Positions 48,980-58,597 of a DNA stretch of 64,000 bases are shown here, in pieces. Source of the stretch: CBDCYS01 sp965224215. Lineage in GTDB: Bacteria > Acidobacteriota > Terriglobia > Bryobacterales > UBA6623. Below the pieces are notes generated by a model. The model ran no database searches and was not told the DNA's origin. It saw only the letters and a list, made by a program, of their open reading frames with translations. Each line of letters opens with the position of its first letter. Position 1 is the stretch's first letter. A program made the translations under genes and the position numbers. The stretch covers positions 121,809 to 185,808 of the forward strand of contig CBDCYS010000048.1 in NCBI GenBank assembly GCA_965224215.1. The letters are read 5' to 3'.

Positions 48980-51899
48980 TATCTACGCTCTTGCACCTAA
49001 CTCAACGCCGAATACATCGGTATTCTTCCATTGGTTGAGGAGCCTGCTCCACAACTTGCAGTTCTCGCCGGCAGCCGGTGGCTTCGATCAGTTGGTGGCG
49101 ATCGTGCCGAATGGCTCGATTCTCACGCTCGGAGAAGGGCTGTCCGTAAATGGCCTGGCCGACGCCAAATTCAAGGGTCTCGGGAATACCGGACGAGTAT
49201 TGGCCGTGGAGGATGACAATTTAAAGCAAGAAACCCTCGCCCATGAGCTGGCTCATAACCTGGGCCGTCATCACCCAAACACCAGCGACTCTTGCGGCGC
49301 CAACGATGACGAAACAGACTGGCCCAAGAATCGGACCACATCCACGATTGACATCAACGCCTTCGACACATTCGGTGCCGGGGTCGCCCTTAGGCGAACC
49401 AAAAAGGACACGATGACCTACTGCGCAAATAACGTGTGGGTCTCCGAATTCACCTACAAGAAGCTCATTGACTCGCGCTTTCTGTCGCAACGGCTGACGA
49501 AGGAGAGCCACGGAGAAGTTCGTCAACAGTCCACCCCAGTCGAGGCTCTGATCATACGCGGTTCGGCCCTCCGAGACGGCAGCTCAGGGCGGTTGTTTCC
49601 AGCCTACCGCGTCAACACAATTCTTTCGCCACAATCTTCGGCTTCCGACGCGACTCACTGCATCCGGCTCAACGGCGAGGGCGGAGTTCTGAACGAGACG
49701 TGCTTCTCGCTGGAGTTCACAGACACCGAAACGGGAGTGGAGCAGGACGAACAGTTTTTCAGTTTCGTAATGCCCAGGCCGGCGGGACTCCATTCGGTCT
49801 CGTTGATGCAGAGCGATCGCGAGCTAGCTTCAATCATGTCCAATGGAGCGCCCAATGTGACGATCACCAGCCCGGTAAGCGGGGAGAGGTGGTCGCCCGC
49901 TTCGGCGGCTAGAGTTGCTTGGTCGGGCGCTGACCCCGAAGGCGATTTGACTGCCTACGCCGCCCTCTATTCGCCGGATGACGGTGAAACCTGGATTCCC
50001 CTCGCGGTCGATATCACCGACACTCAGATCACCGTTGACCCGGCTGAACTGCAAGGGTCTTCGATTCGTGTTCGTGTTCTATCCGCGGCCGGATTGGATA
50101 CCGCCCAAGCGGAAGTCGGGCCGATTATTCTCGACGTTTCTCCGCGACTGGAGACGACCCCATCGGGGACGGCTACGGTAGGTTCCACGATCGAGGGTCG
50201 TGCGCGCGAGACGGAGGTCAAGATTTCTAATGCGGGTACGGGCTGGCTCACGGTCCGCTTGCTCGAGATCCGCGGCGCCAATGCGGATGCCTTTGAGCTG
50301 GGCGCTCCTCCCGTGCCGTTCGAGCTGGCCCCGGGAGAAAGCCGCTTGCTGCAGGTCCGCTACGCTCCGACGGCGATGGATATTCAGCAAGCCGAGCTGG
50401 TGATGCACAGCAACTCCGTTGACGGGGCGGAAAAGACGTTGTTGCTGCGAGCCGAGGGATTTGACGGAGAGGAACCGCGCGCGGAAGCCTCTGCGAACCT
50501 CGTGGAATTCGGCGAGGTTGTCATCGGTCAAACCAAAACGCTCGATGTTGGAATCGCCGCCGCCAGCCTGATGGGGCTGACCGTCGAAAGACTCGATATT
50601 GGCGATGCTCAATTCCAAGCCTCGGTTTCTGGCTTTTCCATCGGCTCGGGTGAGGAACAACGAGTGCAGCTTGGATTCACTCCGAATCTAACCGGTGACA
50701 CGGCTTCAGCGCTGGTCGTTCATTCGAACGACCCCAATTCGCCGCTTACTATAGCTCTGATCGGTACGGGATTGAGTCCCAGTGGCGGTACCGGGCCGAT
50801 GCCCGCCGTGAACACGGGCGGTGTGGTGGATGCCGCCAGCTTCCAGGCTGTCGTCGCTCTGGGCGGTATCGGTTCCCTCTTCGGGGTGAACCTTGCGGAC
50901 GGCGTCCAAATCGCGACTGATGTACCCCTGCCGATCGAACTAGGTGGCGGGCGCGTCCGCGTCGACGGCCACAACGCGCCGCTGTTTTTTGTGTCGTCCA
51001 CGCAGATCAACTTTCAGGTTCCTTTCGAGGTTCGTGCTAATGCCACGGTCGAGGTCGTAGTGAGTCGCAATGGGGTCGAAAGCCCGCCGGTGGCGGTGCA
51101 GGTGAGCGATTACGCCCCGGGTGTCTTTACCAACCCCAATACCAGTGAACCAATCATCCAGCGCCATCCCGACGGCGCGCTGATCACCGCGGACAACCCT
51201 GCCCAACCAGGCGACGTGCTGATCATCTCTCTGACTGGCATCGGTGACGTCAGCAACCCGCCTCCAACCGGAACGCCGGCATTGGCTTCACCGCTCGCTA
51301 CGGCAAATCTGACTCCGACCGTCACGGTCGGCGACGTGCCGGCCCAAGTCTTATTCGCCGGGCTCACGCCGTTTTTCGTGGGTTTGGGCCAAGTTAACAT
51401 TCAGTTGCCCGACCAACTTCTCCAGACCGCCGCGCTGCACACTGGTTTTGCTCAGGGAGCGACCTTGCCCTTGGTCATCGCCTTCGGCGAAAGCCGGAGC
51501 CAGCCCGTTAACCTACCGATCGCGGGCACCGTCACTCCCGGCCCGCAACCTCCGCCTATGCCCGAGCCGCCGCCCGACGGTACAAGCGTCCAAGTCGTAC
51601 CTAACCCCGTGGACTTCGGCCAAGTTCAGGTTGGTGACACAGCTGAGCTGTCCGTCAGCATCCGGAACGGCGGGACAGAGCGCATCACGCTGTCTGACGC
51701 TACGTCGGACAACTCGGCCTTTGTGGTCGACGGTCCTTTCGGAAGCTTGACCATCAGGATAGGACCCGACACGGCAATTCGGATCAAAGTGCGGTTCACC
51801 CCGAGTTCGAGAGGGCCCGTGCGCGCCATGCTCACGATTGTTAGCGATGATCCGGTCAGTCCGATGCTCAAGGTGCTGATGGTTGGCGACGGAACGTGA

Positions 51900-52045
51900 T
51901 CTGAGCAGCCGATTTGTGGTGGTAGAGCAGGTGGAAGAAGCTGAAGCGACGGCAATGCTGGTGGTCCAAAACTGGTACGAAGAGTCCGCGACCGCGAGCA
52001 GGGCTAAGTCCCAAGAAAAAAAACTGCATAGCACCTGTTGCGCAC
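51900..52045 (+). pseudogene. Decayed C-terminal tail of a TolB-type protein, copy 2
   Basis: Just after the metalloprotease stop a frame reads SSRFVVVEQVEE, AMLVVQNWYEES, the tail pattern of TolB/kinase fusion proteins. DNA similarity to 41590-41660 continues beyond the expected end. The same stretch read on the other strand is the presumed end of the interrupted ATPase frame. Confidence 0.5.
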
Positions 52046-52101
52046 ATACCCGTTGGGATATCCCCTTCGCACTCACAATCAGAGACCTTCGATTGTTAAC
52101 A

Positions 52102-52630
52102 CCTGAATTATGCACTGCGGCGTGGACCTGAGGAGGGCTGAGCCGCAAGAGACCATTTGGGACCCCCGAAAACATGGGTAAAAAGGTAGGCTGGCAAAGA
52201 TCCCAGCTTCGCCAGCCAACCCCAAGGAGGTCACCCACATGGTTACCAGACGAAAACAGCATAGCTCCCAAAGGCCCGTCCAACAAGGCCCAGCCGTGAC
52301 GGCCTCGCGGCCCAATAAAATCGGGGCTTCGACGCCTTACAACTTCCGCGGCAGGAAGCCGACTCCCTACGGCGGCTTGCTGCCGGTGGTCGGGAGGGCG
52401 CTGATCTGAGAGCCTGGCTATGCGCTATGCATAAAATTTTATGCACTAGCCGTAACGCACTGGAAACACGTCACTTCCGAGCGAGGTTTTGACGACGCGG
52501 ATTCTGGGTGGGAAGGGAAACCGGACACGGAGAAGCCAAAAGGCCAGTTGCCGAGCTACCACCTCACGACGACCGCCAACCCGCTACGAACGCAGCCACA
52601 CTCGCAAAGTGAATCTGTGCATAATTCAGG
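52102..52630 (+). mobile_element. IS1380-derived MITE, copy 2 (529 bp)
   Basis: Terminal inverted repeats CCTGAATTATGCA/TGCATAATTCAGG with 5-bp target duplication TAACA at 52097-52101 and 52631-52635. Nearly identical to copy 1 at 21322-21851. It is inserted in the ATPase gene. Confidence 0.9.
52239..52409 (+). pseudogene. N-terminal stub of IS1380-type transposase in MITE 2
   Basis: Same 56-codon frame as in copy 1, with AAGGAGG before the ATG and YNFRGRKPTPYGGLLPV near the end. Conservation of frame and ribosome binding site in both copies is compatible with recent common origin and need not mean function. Confidence 0.6.
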
Positions 52631-52733
52631 TAACAATTTGCTCAACTTGGCCTAACCCGTTTTCACAGTCAATGTAAAGCACTTTTCCCTGGCGCACAGC
52701 TCTGCCAAGGAAAGGCGTCCCGGACGCTATGCA

Positions 52734-54146
52734 GAGATATTGTCAAATGTTGTGGATGGGCGAGGTCAAGCGGCGTTCTCCTGAACCATCAAACCATCCT
52801 TGAATTTCTTCCCATTTAAGACATGCACAATCACTTCTGAACCGTTCAGGCGCCGCCAGTGGCGCTCGGCCTGGCGGGCCAGCATGAAGACCATCGTCAG
52901 CGATGCGTCCCGGCTGCCGCAGCCCTTCGTTCGCCGCTGCCGCAATCGAACCGTCGCGAACGTCGACTCGATCGGATTCGTCGTCCGCAAGTGCACCCAG
53001 TGTTCGGCCGGAAAGTCGTAGAAAGCCAGCAGCACTTTGCGGTCTTTCTCCAGGCACTCGACCGCCTTGGGGTACTTCTTTTCATATAAGTTCTTGAACC
53101 GGTCCAGCTCGTCCTGCGCTGTCTCCCGGCTCTCGGCAAGATAAACATCATGGAGCGCTTGCTTGGCCTTGCCCTGCATGCTCTTGGGCAGTTTGTCGCG
53201 CACATTCGCCGTCTTGTGGACCCAGCAGCGCTGCTCGCGAGTGGCTGGAAAGACCTTCCTCAAAGCCGCCCAGAAGCCCAGCGCGCCGTCGCCCACCGCC
53301 AACTTCGGCGGCAGATCGAGCCCCTGCCGTTTCAAGTCCTCGAGCAACTCCTGCCACGACAGCTCGCTTTCGCGAAAGCCGTCGTGCACCGCCAGCAGTT
53401 GCTTGCGGCCGTCTTCGAGCGCTCCCATCACGACCAGTAAACACTGCCGTTCATCGTCCAAACGGACGTTGGAGTAGATGCCGTCAGCCCAAATGTAAAC
53501 AAACCGCTTGCCGCTGAGGTCGCGCTTGGACCAGGTCTCGTATTCGCGTCGCCAGACTTCTTTGAGCCGCACCACCGTCGTCGCCGACAGGCCCGGAGCG
53601 TCGGGCCCCAGCAAGGCCTCCAGCGCTTCGCTGAAATCGCCCGTCGAGATCCCTTTCAGGTACAACCAGGGGATCAACTCCTCCACACTTTTCGTGCGCC
53701 GCAGGTAGGGCGGCAGAATCTGGGAAGTGAATCGGAAGCACCGGCCGTGCTCATCGACTCGGCGATCGTCGACCTGCGGCGCCTGGATCTTGAGCTGACC
53801 CACGCCGCTGACAATGGTGCGCTCGCGGGCGTGGCCGTTGCGCACCACCAGCCGCCGGCCGTCCTCGCCGACTTCGTGCTGATGCGCTTCGATGTAAGCG
53901 GCCACTTCGGCTTCGACGGCCTTGGCGAGCATCTGGCGCGCTCCTGGGCACAATACCTCGTCTAACGGCGAGCGTTTCTTTCCATCAATGACTTGGGGCT
54001 CGACTTGACTGCTGCTTTCAGCAGCATCACACTGACTCATGGCGTATCCTCCTTGTTCCTTTCCAGGAAACGATTGAATTGATTCCTCAATCGTCAGGAT
54101 ACGCCGCCCCCCTCTGCTACTCATCCACAACTTCTGGTTATATCTC
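52734..54146 (-). mobile_element. IS256-family element (1413 bp), inside ATPase gene
   Basis: Ends begin GAGATAT on both sides with the shared subterminal TTGTGGATG, imperfect inverted repeats typical of IS256. A 9-bp direct repeat CGCTATGCA flanks it at 52725-52733 and 54147-54155. Confidence 0.9.
52766..54040 (-). CDS. IS256-family transposase, complete
   Basis: A 424-residue transposase from ATG 54040. The N-terminal part has RNGHARERTIVSGVGQLKI and RRTKSVEELIPWLYLKGIS. DDE residues: Asp in YIWADGIYSNV, Asp in AVGDGALGFW, Glu in TTNPIESTFATVR; the C-motif CWVHKTANVRDKLPKS is typical of the family. The frame is open and of normal length, so the element may be active. It is only distantly related to the truncated copy at 1.0-2.0 kb. 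Confidence 0.93.
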   Translation of the reverse strand: MSQCDAAESSSQVEPQVIDGKKRSPLDEVLCPGARQMLAKAVEAEVAAYIEAHQHEVGEDGRRLVVRNGHARERTIVSGVGQLKIQAPQVDDRRVDEHGRCFRFTSQILPPYLRRTKSVEELIPWLYLKGISTGDFSEALEALLGPDAPGLSATTVVRLKEVWRREYETWSKRDLSGKRFVYIWADGIYSNVRLDDERQCLLVVMGALEDGRKQLLAVHDGFRESELSWQELLEDLKRQGLDLPPKLAVGDGALGFWAALRKVFPATREQRCWVHKTANVRDKLPKSMQGKAKQALHDVYLAESRETAQDELDRFKNLYEKKYPKAVECLEKDRKVLLAFYDFPAEHWVHLRTTNPIESTFATVRLRQRRTKGCGSRDASLTMVFMLARQAERHWRRLNGSEVIVHVLNGKKFKDGLMVQENAA

Positions 54147-54413
54147 CGCTATGCAAGCCGCAGCCTGGTAGAGAAGTGGACTCTTACCAAGCCCTGAGTC
54201 TCCTACCATCAAAACGAGCGCTTGCTGAGGGATGAGTCCGTCCACGATGTAGCCGGATTTACCCAACTGCTTGACACGTGCCTTCAGTTCAGACGGTCGG
54301 TAAATCCTGTACTTTTCGCTTAGCGAGGTGGTGGAGTTTGGGGAGTGTTGCGGAGGGGTTGCGGCACTTTGTATTGAGGGACTAATAGTTGAGTCTGCGG
54401 GTTGTTCTGGCAT

Positions 54414-55008
54414 TATGATCTCCGTTCCGTTGTCTGTTACCTGAATCCTGCCTGACGGCGCAGCGGAGAGGATCGGGCAAAAGGGGCCAGATCGCCTTAC
54501 GTGTGTCACTTCCGACATGTCCGGTGGTCTCAATGGGTCGATGCAACACCTTTCCTGGAAGGAAGGGTGAAGTGTAAGCCTAAGAAACGAAAAGGGTAAC
54601 GGAGAGGTTGCCGCGCTTCCCTCTAAACGCTGTTGAAGTTAAACGAGTTATGCGGTTGCGGTTGGAGCTTCGGCTAGAAGGCAAGCCACTTGTGCCCCTC
54701 AGCGTTGGGACACTCCAGCTAAACGACTTAACGCGAGTGTTGCATTGACCGGTTGAGTTCGCACCGGTTGTCGGAAGCCTCGAATCCGATGGGCGACGCC
54801 GCTCAGATCGTGACCCCGCGGGGCGTCGTGTCCCTCGGATCCTGTACGTTGCCGGTGTTGAGGGCACCGGGGCGCGCAAAGCACAGAATTCGAGCTTCAT
54901 TCTCTGCACACCTGCGATGCTCTACCAATACAAATACAACGACTCAGGCGAAATTCCAGCAACGGTGTCTATGGAGGCTCGGGCGGCGAGGGGAGTTACG
55001 ATGGAGTC
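54414..55008. other. Intergenic region, no gene
   Basis: About 595 bp between the divergent ATPase relic and the STAS gene. Open frames here lack starts and family features. Nothing further recognised except CTTCCGACATGTCCGG near 54509, shared with 41849. Confidence 0.4.
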
Positions 55009-55377
55009 ATGCTCAATATCGGCACGCGCGAAAAGACTGCCGGAATCTTTGAGGTTTCCCTCGAAGGCCGTCTCGACAACCTGACTTTTGAACAGCTAGG
55101 GAAATCTCTGAAGCCGATCCTAGACAAACATCCCTGGGCGATGAAGTTCGACATGGAGAGGCTCGACTACATCAGCAGCATGGGGTTGCGCGTCATGCTT
55201 CAGACCATGAAGCGGTTGAAAGCCATGAACGGTCCGCTCATCTTGACCGGCCTGCAGCCACCCATCAAGAAGGTGTTCGAGATCGCGCGCCTCCTTCCCG
55301 AGCAGTCAGTCTTTGCGAGCGTCGACGAGGCCGACCGCTACTTCGATGCCATGCAGCGAAAGGAGCAGGACACGTAG
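55009..55377 (+). CDS. STAS-domain anti-sigma factor antagonist
   Basis: The 122-residue protein is a single STAS domain of the SpoIIAA/RsbV type: FEVSLEGRLDNLTFEQL, then MKFDMERLDYISSMGLRVML with the phosphorylatable Ser in DYISSMG, and LTGLQPPIKKVFEIARL. Such proteins bind a kinase/anti-sigma factor and release a sigma factor when unphosphorylated; the PP2C at 10.1 kb is of another type and not a clear partner. No anti-sigma gene lies beside it. Confidence 0.85.
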   Translation: MLNIGTREKTAGIFEVSLEGRLDNLTFEQLGKSLKPILDKHPWAMKFDMERLDYISSMGLRVMLQTMKRLKAMNGPLILTGLQPPIKKVFEIARLLPEQSVFASVDEADRYFDAMQRKEQDT

Positions 55378-56321
55378 CCGTGCGCATTAGCTGCCCTTCG
55401 ACACGAAGATCCCCCGTTCGTCAACGAACCGCCGTTCTCTCTTAGATCCCCCAGCTGGGAGATTCATGTCGCTCTCCCGTAGGAAAGTGGGGAATCGGCC
55501 CGTCCACGCCCTGAGCCGCGCGCGTGAGCAAGCGGTTGGCTCGAATCGATTGATCCGCTCGCAACAACCACTCCCCCACAGCCGGGGCTCCCACAATCGC
55601 GTCTCCGACAGCCTCGGCCCGTCCCCGCCCCGAGCCGCGCGCGTGAGCAAGCGGTTGGCTCGAATCGATTGATCCGCTCGCAACAACCACTCCCCCGCAG
55701 CCGTGTCTCCGACAGCCAAACCCCAGAGTTCGGCAACGATCACCGAACAAACCGTATCCCCAGCACCCGACTCCGCCAGTCAGCGCCGCGTCGGAGGCCC
55801 CCCTTATCTCCGCAAAATTCCACCGACCAAACTTCCAGTCACGGGTTTTTGAGAGCATAAATCCCATTGTTATCAACAAATGTGCTCTCTCAAGACTTGA
55901 CAAACACGAATTTGCCGCTATGCTGAGAGCGGTGAAATGATCGACCGACAAGTGATCACGCACAGCGCCGTTCACAGACGCCCGTTGACGAAAGGCCCCA
56001 TTCACAAGAGATGGGAAGGTGAGCTGGCTCTGAGGGCAAAAAAGGGATATCATGACAATATCTGCCAAACCCTGCAATCGAGGTTGCCGGTTTACTGAAA
56101 TAAAAGAACTTACGAGTTCCTTCGAGGCCTCCACCGAGGCGTGCAGGCTCGACAGTTAACGCATATAGTAGTCGCAAAAGACACGAAACTCGCTGAGAAA
56201 CAGGGTCGACAGCCCCAGTTTTCGCCCACGCAGCAACTCGCTACAGCAATAACTCCAAGGGCAATGAAGCAATTGGCGGGCGCATCGTGCGCTTGGCCCA
56301 TCAGGCGGTGAAAGAGTCCGG
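55378..56321. other. Gene-poor region with REP-like repeats
   Basis: No gene recognised in about 940 bp. The left third holds two long repeat copies (separate entry); the right part (about 55800-56100) is relatively AT-rich and shows nothing coding. Confidence 0.45.
55502..55705. repeat. Two REP-like repeat copies, 119-bp period
   Basis: Copies start at 55502 and 55621. They share about 70 bp including GAGCCGCGCGCGTGAGCAAG, CGGTTGGCTCGAATCGATTG and ATCCGCTCGCAACAACCACT, with only a few changes. The core GCGCGCGTGAGCAAGCGGTT is of the kind often seen in noncoding repeats of Acidobacteria and Planctomycetes. Confidence 0.75.
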
Positions 56322-58389
56322 CTACTCCTTCAACTTGTTGAGAGCCCAGTCGGCGGCCTTGTGAACGTCGTGATCGGGATCAGACTCGCGAGCTTCTCGT
56401 AGCGACGCCTCGGCAACTCTTGCGCGCAACAGCCCCAGCGATTGCGCGGCGGCCCGGCGCACCTGCGCCGACGCATCGCTAAGCGCACTCAGCAATGCCG
56501 GAACGGGCGCCGCTGTGCTTCGCTCTCCCGAGCGCCCAAGCGGCCTCCCGGCGCACGCTGGGGCTGTCGTTTCGCAGGGTGTCGATCAGCGCGGAGATCG
56601 TTTCGACGTTGCTTGCACCGATTAAGCCCAACGACCATGCGCTCCATCGTCGAGTCCGCTCATGAGAGTCGCTGAGCCTCTCGACCAGATAGGACACGGC
56701 GGCAGAAGCCGCCGGGCCCATCTTTCCGAGCGCGTAGACCGCCTTTTCTCTGATCCGAGCGTCGTCATCGGAAAGAGCTTCGATCAGGGCCAGCACGGTC
56801 TCCGAGTCGTTGGCGCCGATTTTCGCCAAGGCGTAGAGCGCATCATATCGCTCGCTGCGGTCTCCCTCCTTAAGGAGTCGTGCTAGTCCAGCAGCCGCGA
56901 TCTCGCCGCCGCAGCCGATGTCCGCAATAGCCGTTGCCGCTGCTCGCGTGACCGCTGCATCGGAATCCTCGAGCAAAGCTGTCAACCGCGCTACCGCCGG
57001 TTCCGCCGTGCAGCCGATGTTGCGCAACGCTCGAAGTACCGCCATACGGACTTCAGCGTCATCCAATAGCTTCACGAACAACGGTACGGCGGGACTGGCA
57101 TTTTGCCCGATCGCGCTCAGAGCTCCGATCATGGCCAGGCGGGCTCGTCCTGTCTCGCCTTCCAAGGCCTCCAGCAGTGCCGGAACCGCATCCGCAGCTC
57201 GGTAGCCCAAGGCTTTCAACCGTCGAGCCGACTCGGTCCGCACCTCTTCTTTGGGATCTTTCAACGCGTTCTGTAAAATCGGCACTGCCGGCAGCCCGAA
57301 GCCCTCGAGAAGCTCGCCAGCCTGGGTCCGAGTCACCTGATCTTCGCTCCGCAGCGCCGTCTCAAGTCGAGTCAGCGTCGCGCGGTCCGGAGCGTCCGGC
57401 GGCTCGACAGGAGGGGCCGTGCGAATGTACATGTCAACCAGGGCCTCCACTTCATCGCTCGTGATCCCGGGCCGCGGATCGATGGTCGACAGCGCACGCC
57501 CCGCGGCATTTCGAATCCAAGGATGTTCCGCCCTCAAGGCACGTGCGAGGTCCGGGATAGCCACTCTGGACTCGGGACCCATGCGACTGAGCGCGTCCGC
57601 CGCCCCGCTCCGTACGTAGAACTCGTTGTTGGGGTTGTTGAGGGTTTCCGTCAGCGTCGGAATGGCTTCGATCGCCGCATGCGCCAGCAGCGTGAGCGAA
57701 TTCGTCGCGGCGCTTTGGGCGTGGGAGTCAGGATCCCGCAGCATGGCGGTCAGCGGGGGGACAACGACACTGCCTTCGGGATCAACCCGTGCGAGCGAAT
57801 CGGCAGCAGCAGCACGAACGGTAGCATTAGGGTCGGCCAGCGCGTCTATCAATTGCGGCAGCGCGCTGACCGCGCGGGCGCCCATCCGGCTCAACGAGCC
57901 CGCCGCGGTACGGCGCATCAACGCCGACTCGTCGGTCAAATGTTCGGTGAGAGCGGGAATCGCGCGGTAGGCAGGGGGACCAATCCCTCCAAGTGCAGCA
58001 GCCGCAGCCACTCTCGTTCCCTCCTCGGAATCGCCAAGCAGCCTGGTCAGCGCCCCCGTTGCGCGAGCGGCGTCGACCCCCAGTCGGCCTAAGGAACCGG
58101 CCGCGCTGCTTCTTACCTTGGAATCGGGATCGGCGAGGGACCTCACGAGCGGATCGACAGTGGCCTCGCCTAGTCCTAAATCTCCCAACTGACGGGCAGC
58201 CTGCGCACGCACCTTCGCATCGGGATCCTGCAACTCCCGAATGAATTGCTGCGAATCGGAGTTGGCCGCCGCGGCGGTGCAGATCCCCAGCACGACCCAC
58301 GCCAACAAGAATTTCGATCCTACTAATTTCGACGCTACCAATTCCGATGCCACTATAGGGTTGACGCTAACGCACTTCCTTCCGCGCAT
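56322..58389 (-). pseudogene. Secreted HEAT-repeat protein, frameshift near 3' end
   Basis: From ATG 58389 the protein has a hydrophobic leader (FLLAWVVLGICTAAAANS) and then about sixteen HEAT/PBS-lyase-like repeats of roughly 37 residues with the pattern D-PDxxVRxxAAxxLGxLG. The annotated frame stops at 56479 after WALGRAKHSG, but a neighbouring frame continues APVPALLSALSDASAQV, RRAAAQSLGLL and KAADWALNKLKE to TAG at 56322, so one extra base lies at about 56511-56520. Loss of the last one or two repeats may be tolerated; the gene could still give a working scaffold. It is divergent from the next gene over about 208 bp. Partner unknown. Confidence 0.75.
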
Positions 58390-58597
58390 GCAATTGGTAG
58401 TTAGACCTATGGTGCGAATGCACACTCGACCTCACCGCCCAATGCTCAGTGCTCAGCTCTTGAAGAAATGTCTTTCCTGGAAACAGAGGGTGTTGTAACA
58501 TATACCCGCCAGAGGTCCGGGTCGGATTCTGGGTTAAAGACTCGACGGCAATGCGGCAGTAATTGAGCAGCAATTGGGCAGCGAAAAGGATGCAGTC

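Larger units (their letters stand above)
45617..51899 (+). pseudogene. Large secreted metalloprotease with IPT, ASH-type and Solibacter C-terminal domains, split by IS1595
   Basis: The 5' part (ATG 45617 to 47940) encodes a signal peptide (IAFIVVVVCLFGEAATAQ) and at least three IPT/TIG-like domains (LLIT-type starts such as RISPVAGSADDAPIELVIEG). The IS stands in QIYNK. The 3' part from 48980 reads YALAPNSTPNTSVFFHW and then HELAHNLGRHH (49242-49274), a metzincin-like HExxHxxGxxH zinc site. Two domains with the DUF1573/ASH pattern follow (VEFGEVVIGQTKTLDV; NPVDFGQVQVGDTAELSV). Between them is the roughly 230-residue domain beginning VVDAASFQ, characteristic of Solibacter-type surface proteins. 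Removing the IS and one target copy gives an unbroken frame of about 1745 codons. As it stands, the zinc site is separated from the signal peptide. Confidence 0.87.
51970..54413 (-). pseudogene. AAA_25/RepA-like ATPase interrupted by IS256 element and MITE
   Basis: The 5' part (ATG 54413, GGAG upstream, down to 54147) encodes a Pro/Ser-rich N-terminus and the ATPase start GLIPQQALVLMVGDSGLGKS, with Walker A GDSGLGKS, ending QAAACIA. After removal of the IS256 element and one target copy, the frame continues in 52724-52631 as SGTPFLGRAVRQGKVLYIDCENGLGQVEQI, with the Walker B-like strand VLYID. After removal of the MITE and one TAACA it continues VNNRRSLIVSAKGISQ into 52096 and below. Both joins are in frame. 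The remainder is short or decayed, overlapping the kinase-tail debris. Such ATPases are common on plasmids and integrated elements, so this may be a relic of one. The 3' limit is a guess. Confidence 0.7.

Noticed and set aside
51513..52286. Long minus-strand frame antisense to the metalloprotease
   Set aside because: Only the part beyond 51970 fits the interrupted ATPase; the rest is a shadow of the protease frame.
55502..55705. CRISPR array
   Set aside because: Only two long copies with similar, not unique, intervening sequence, and no cas genes.
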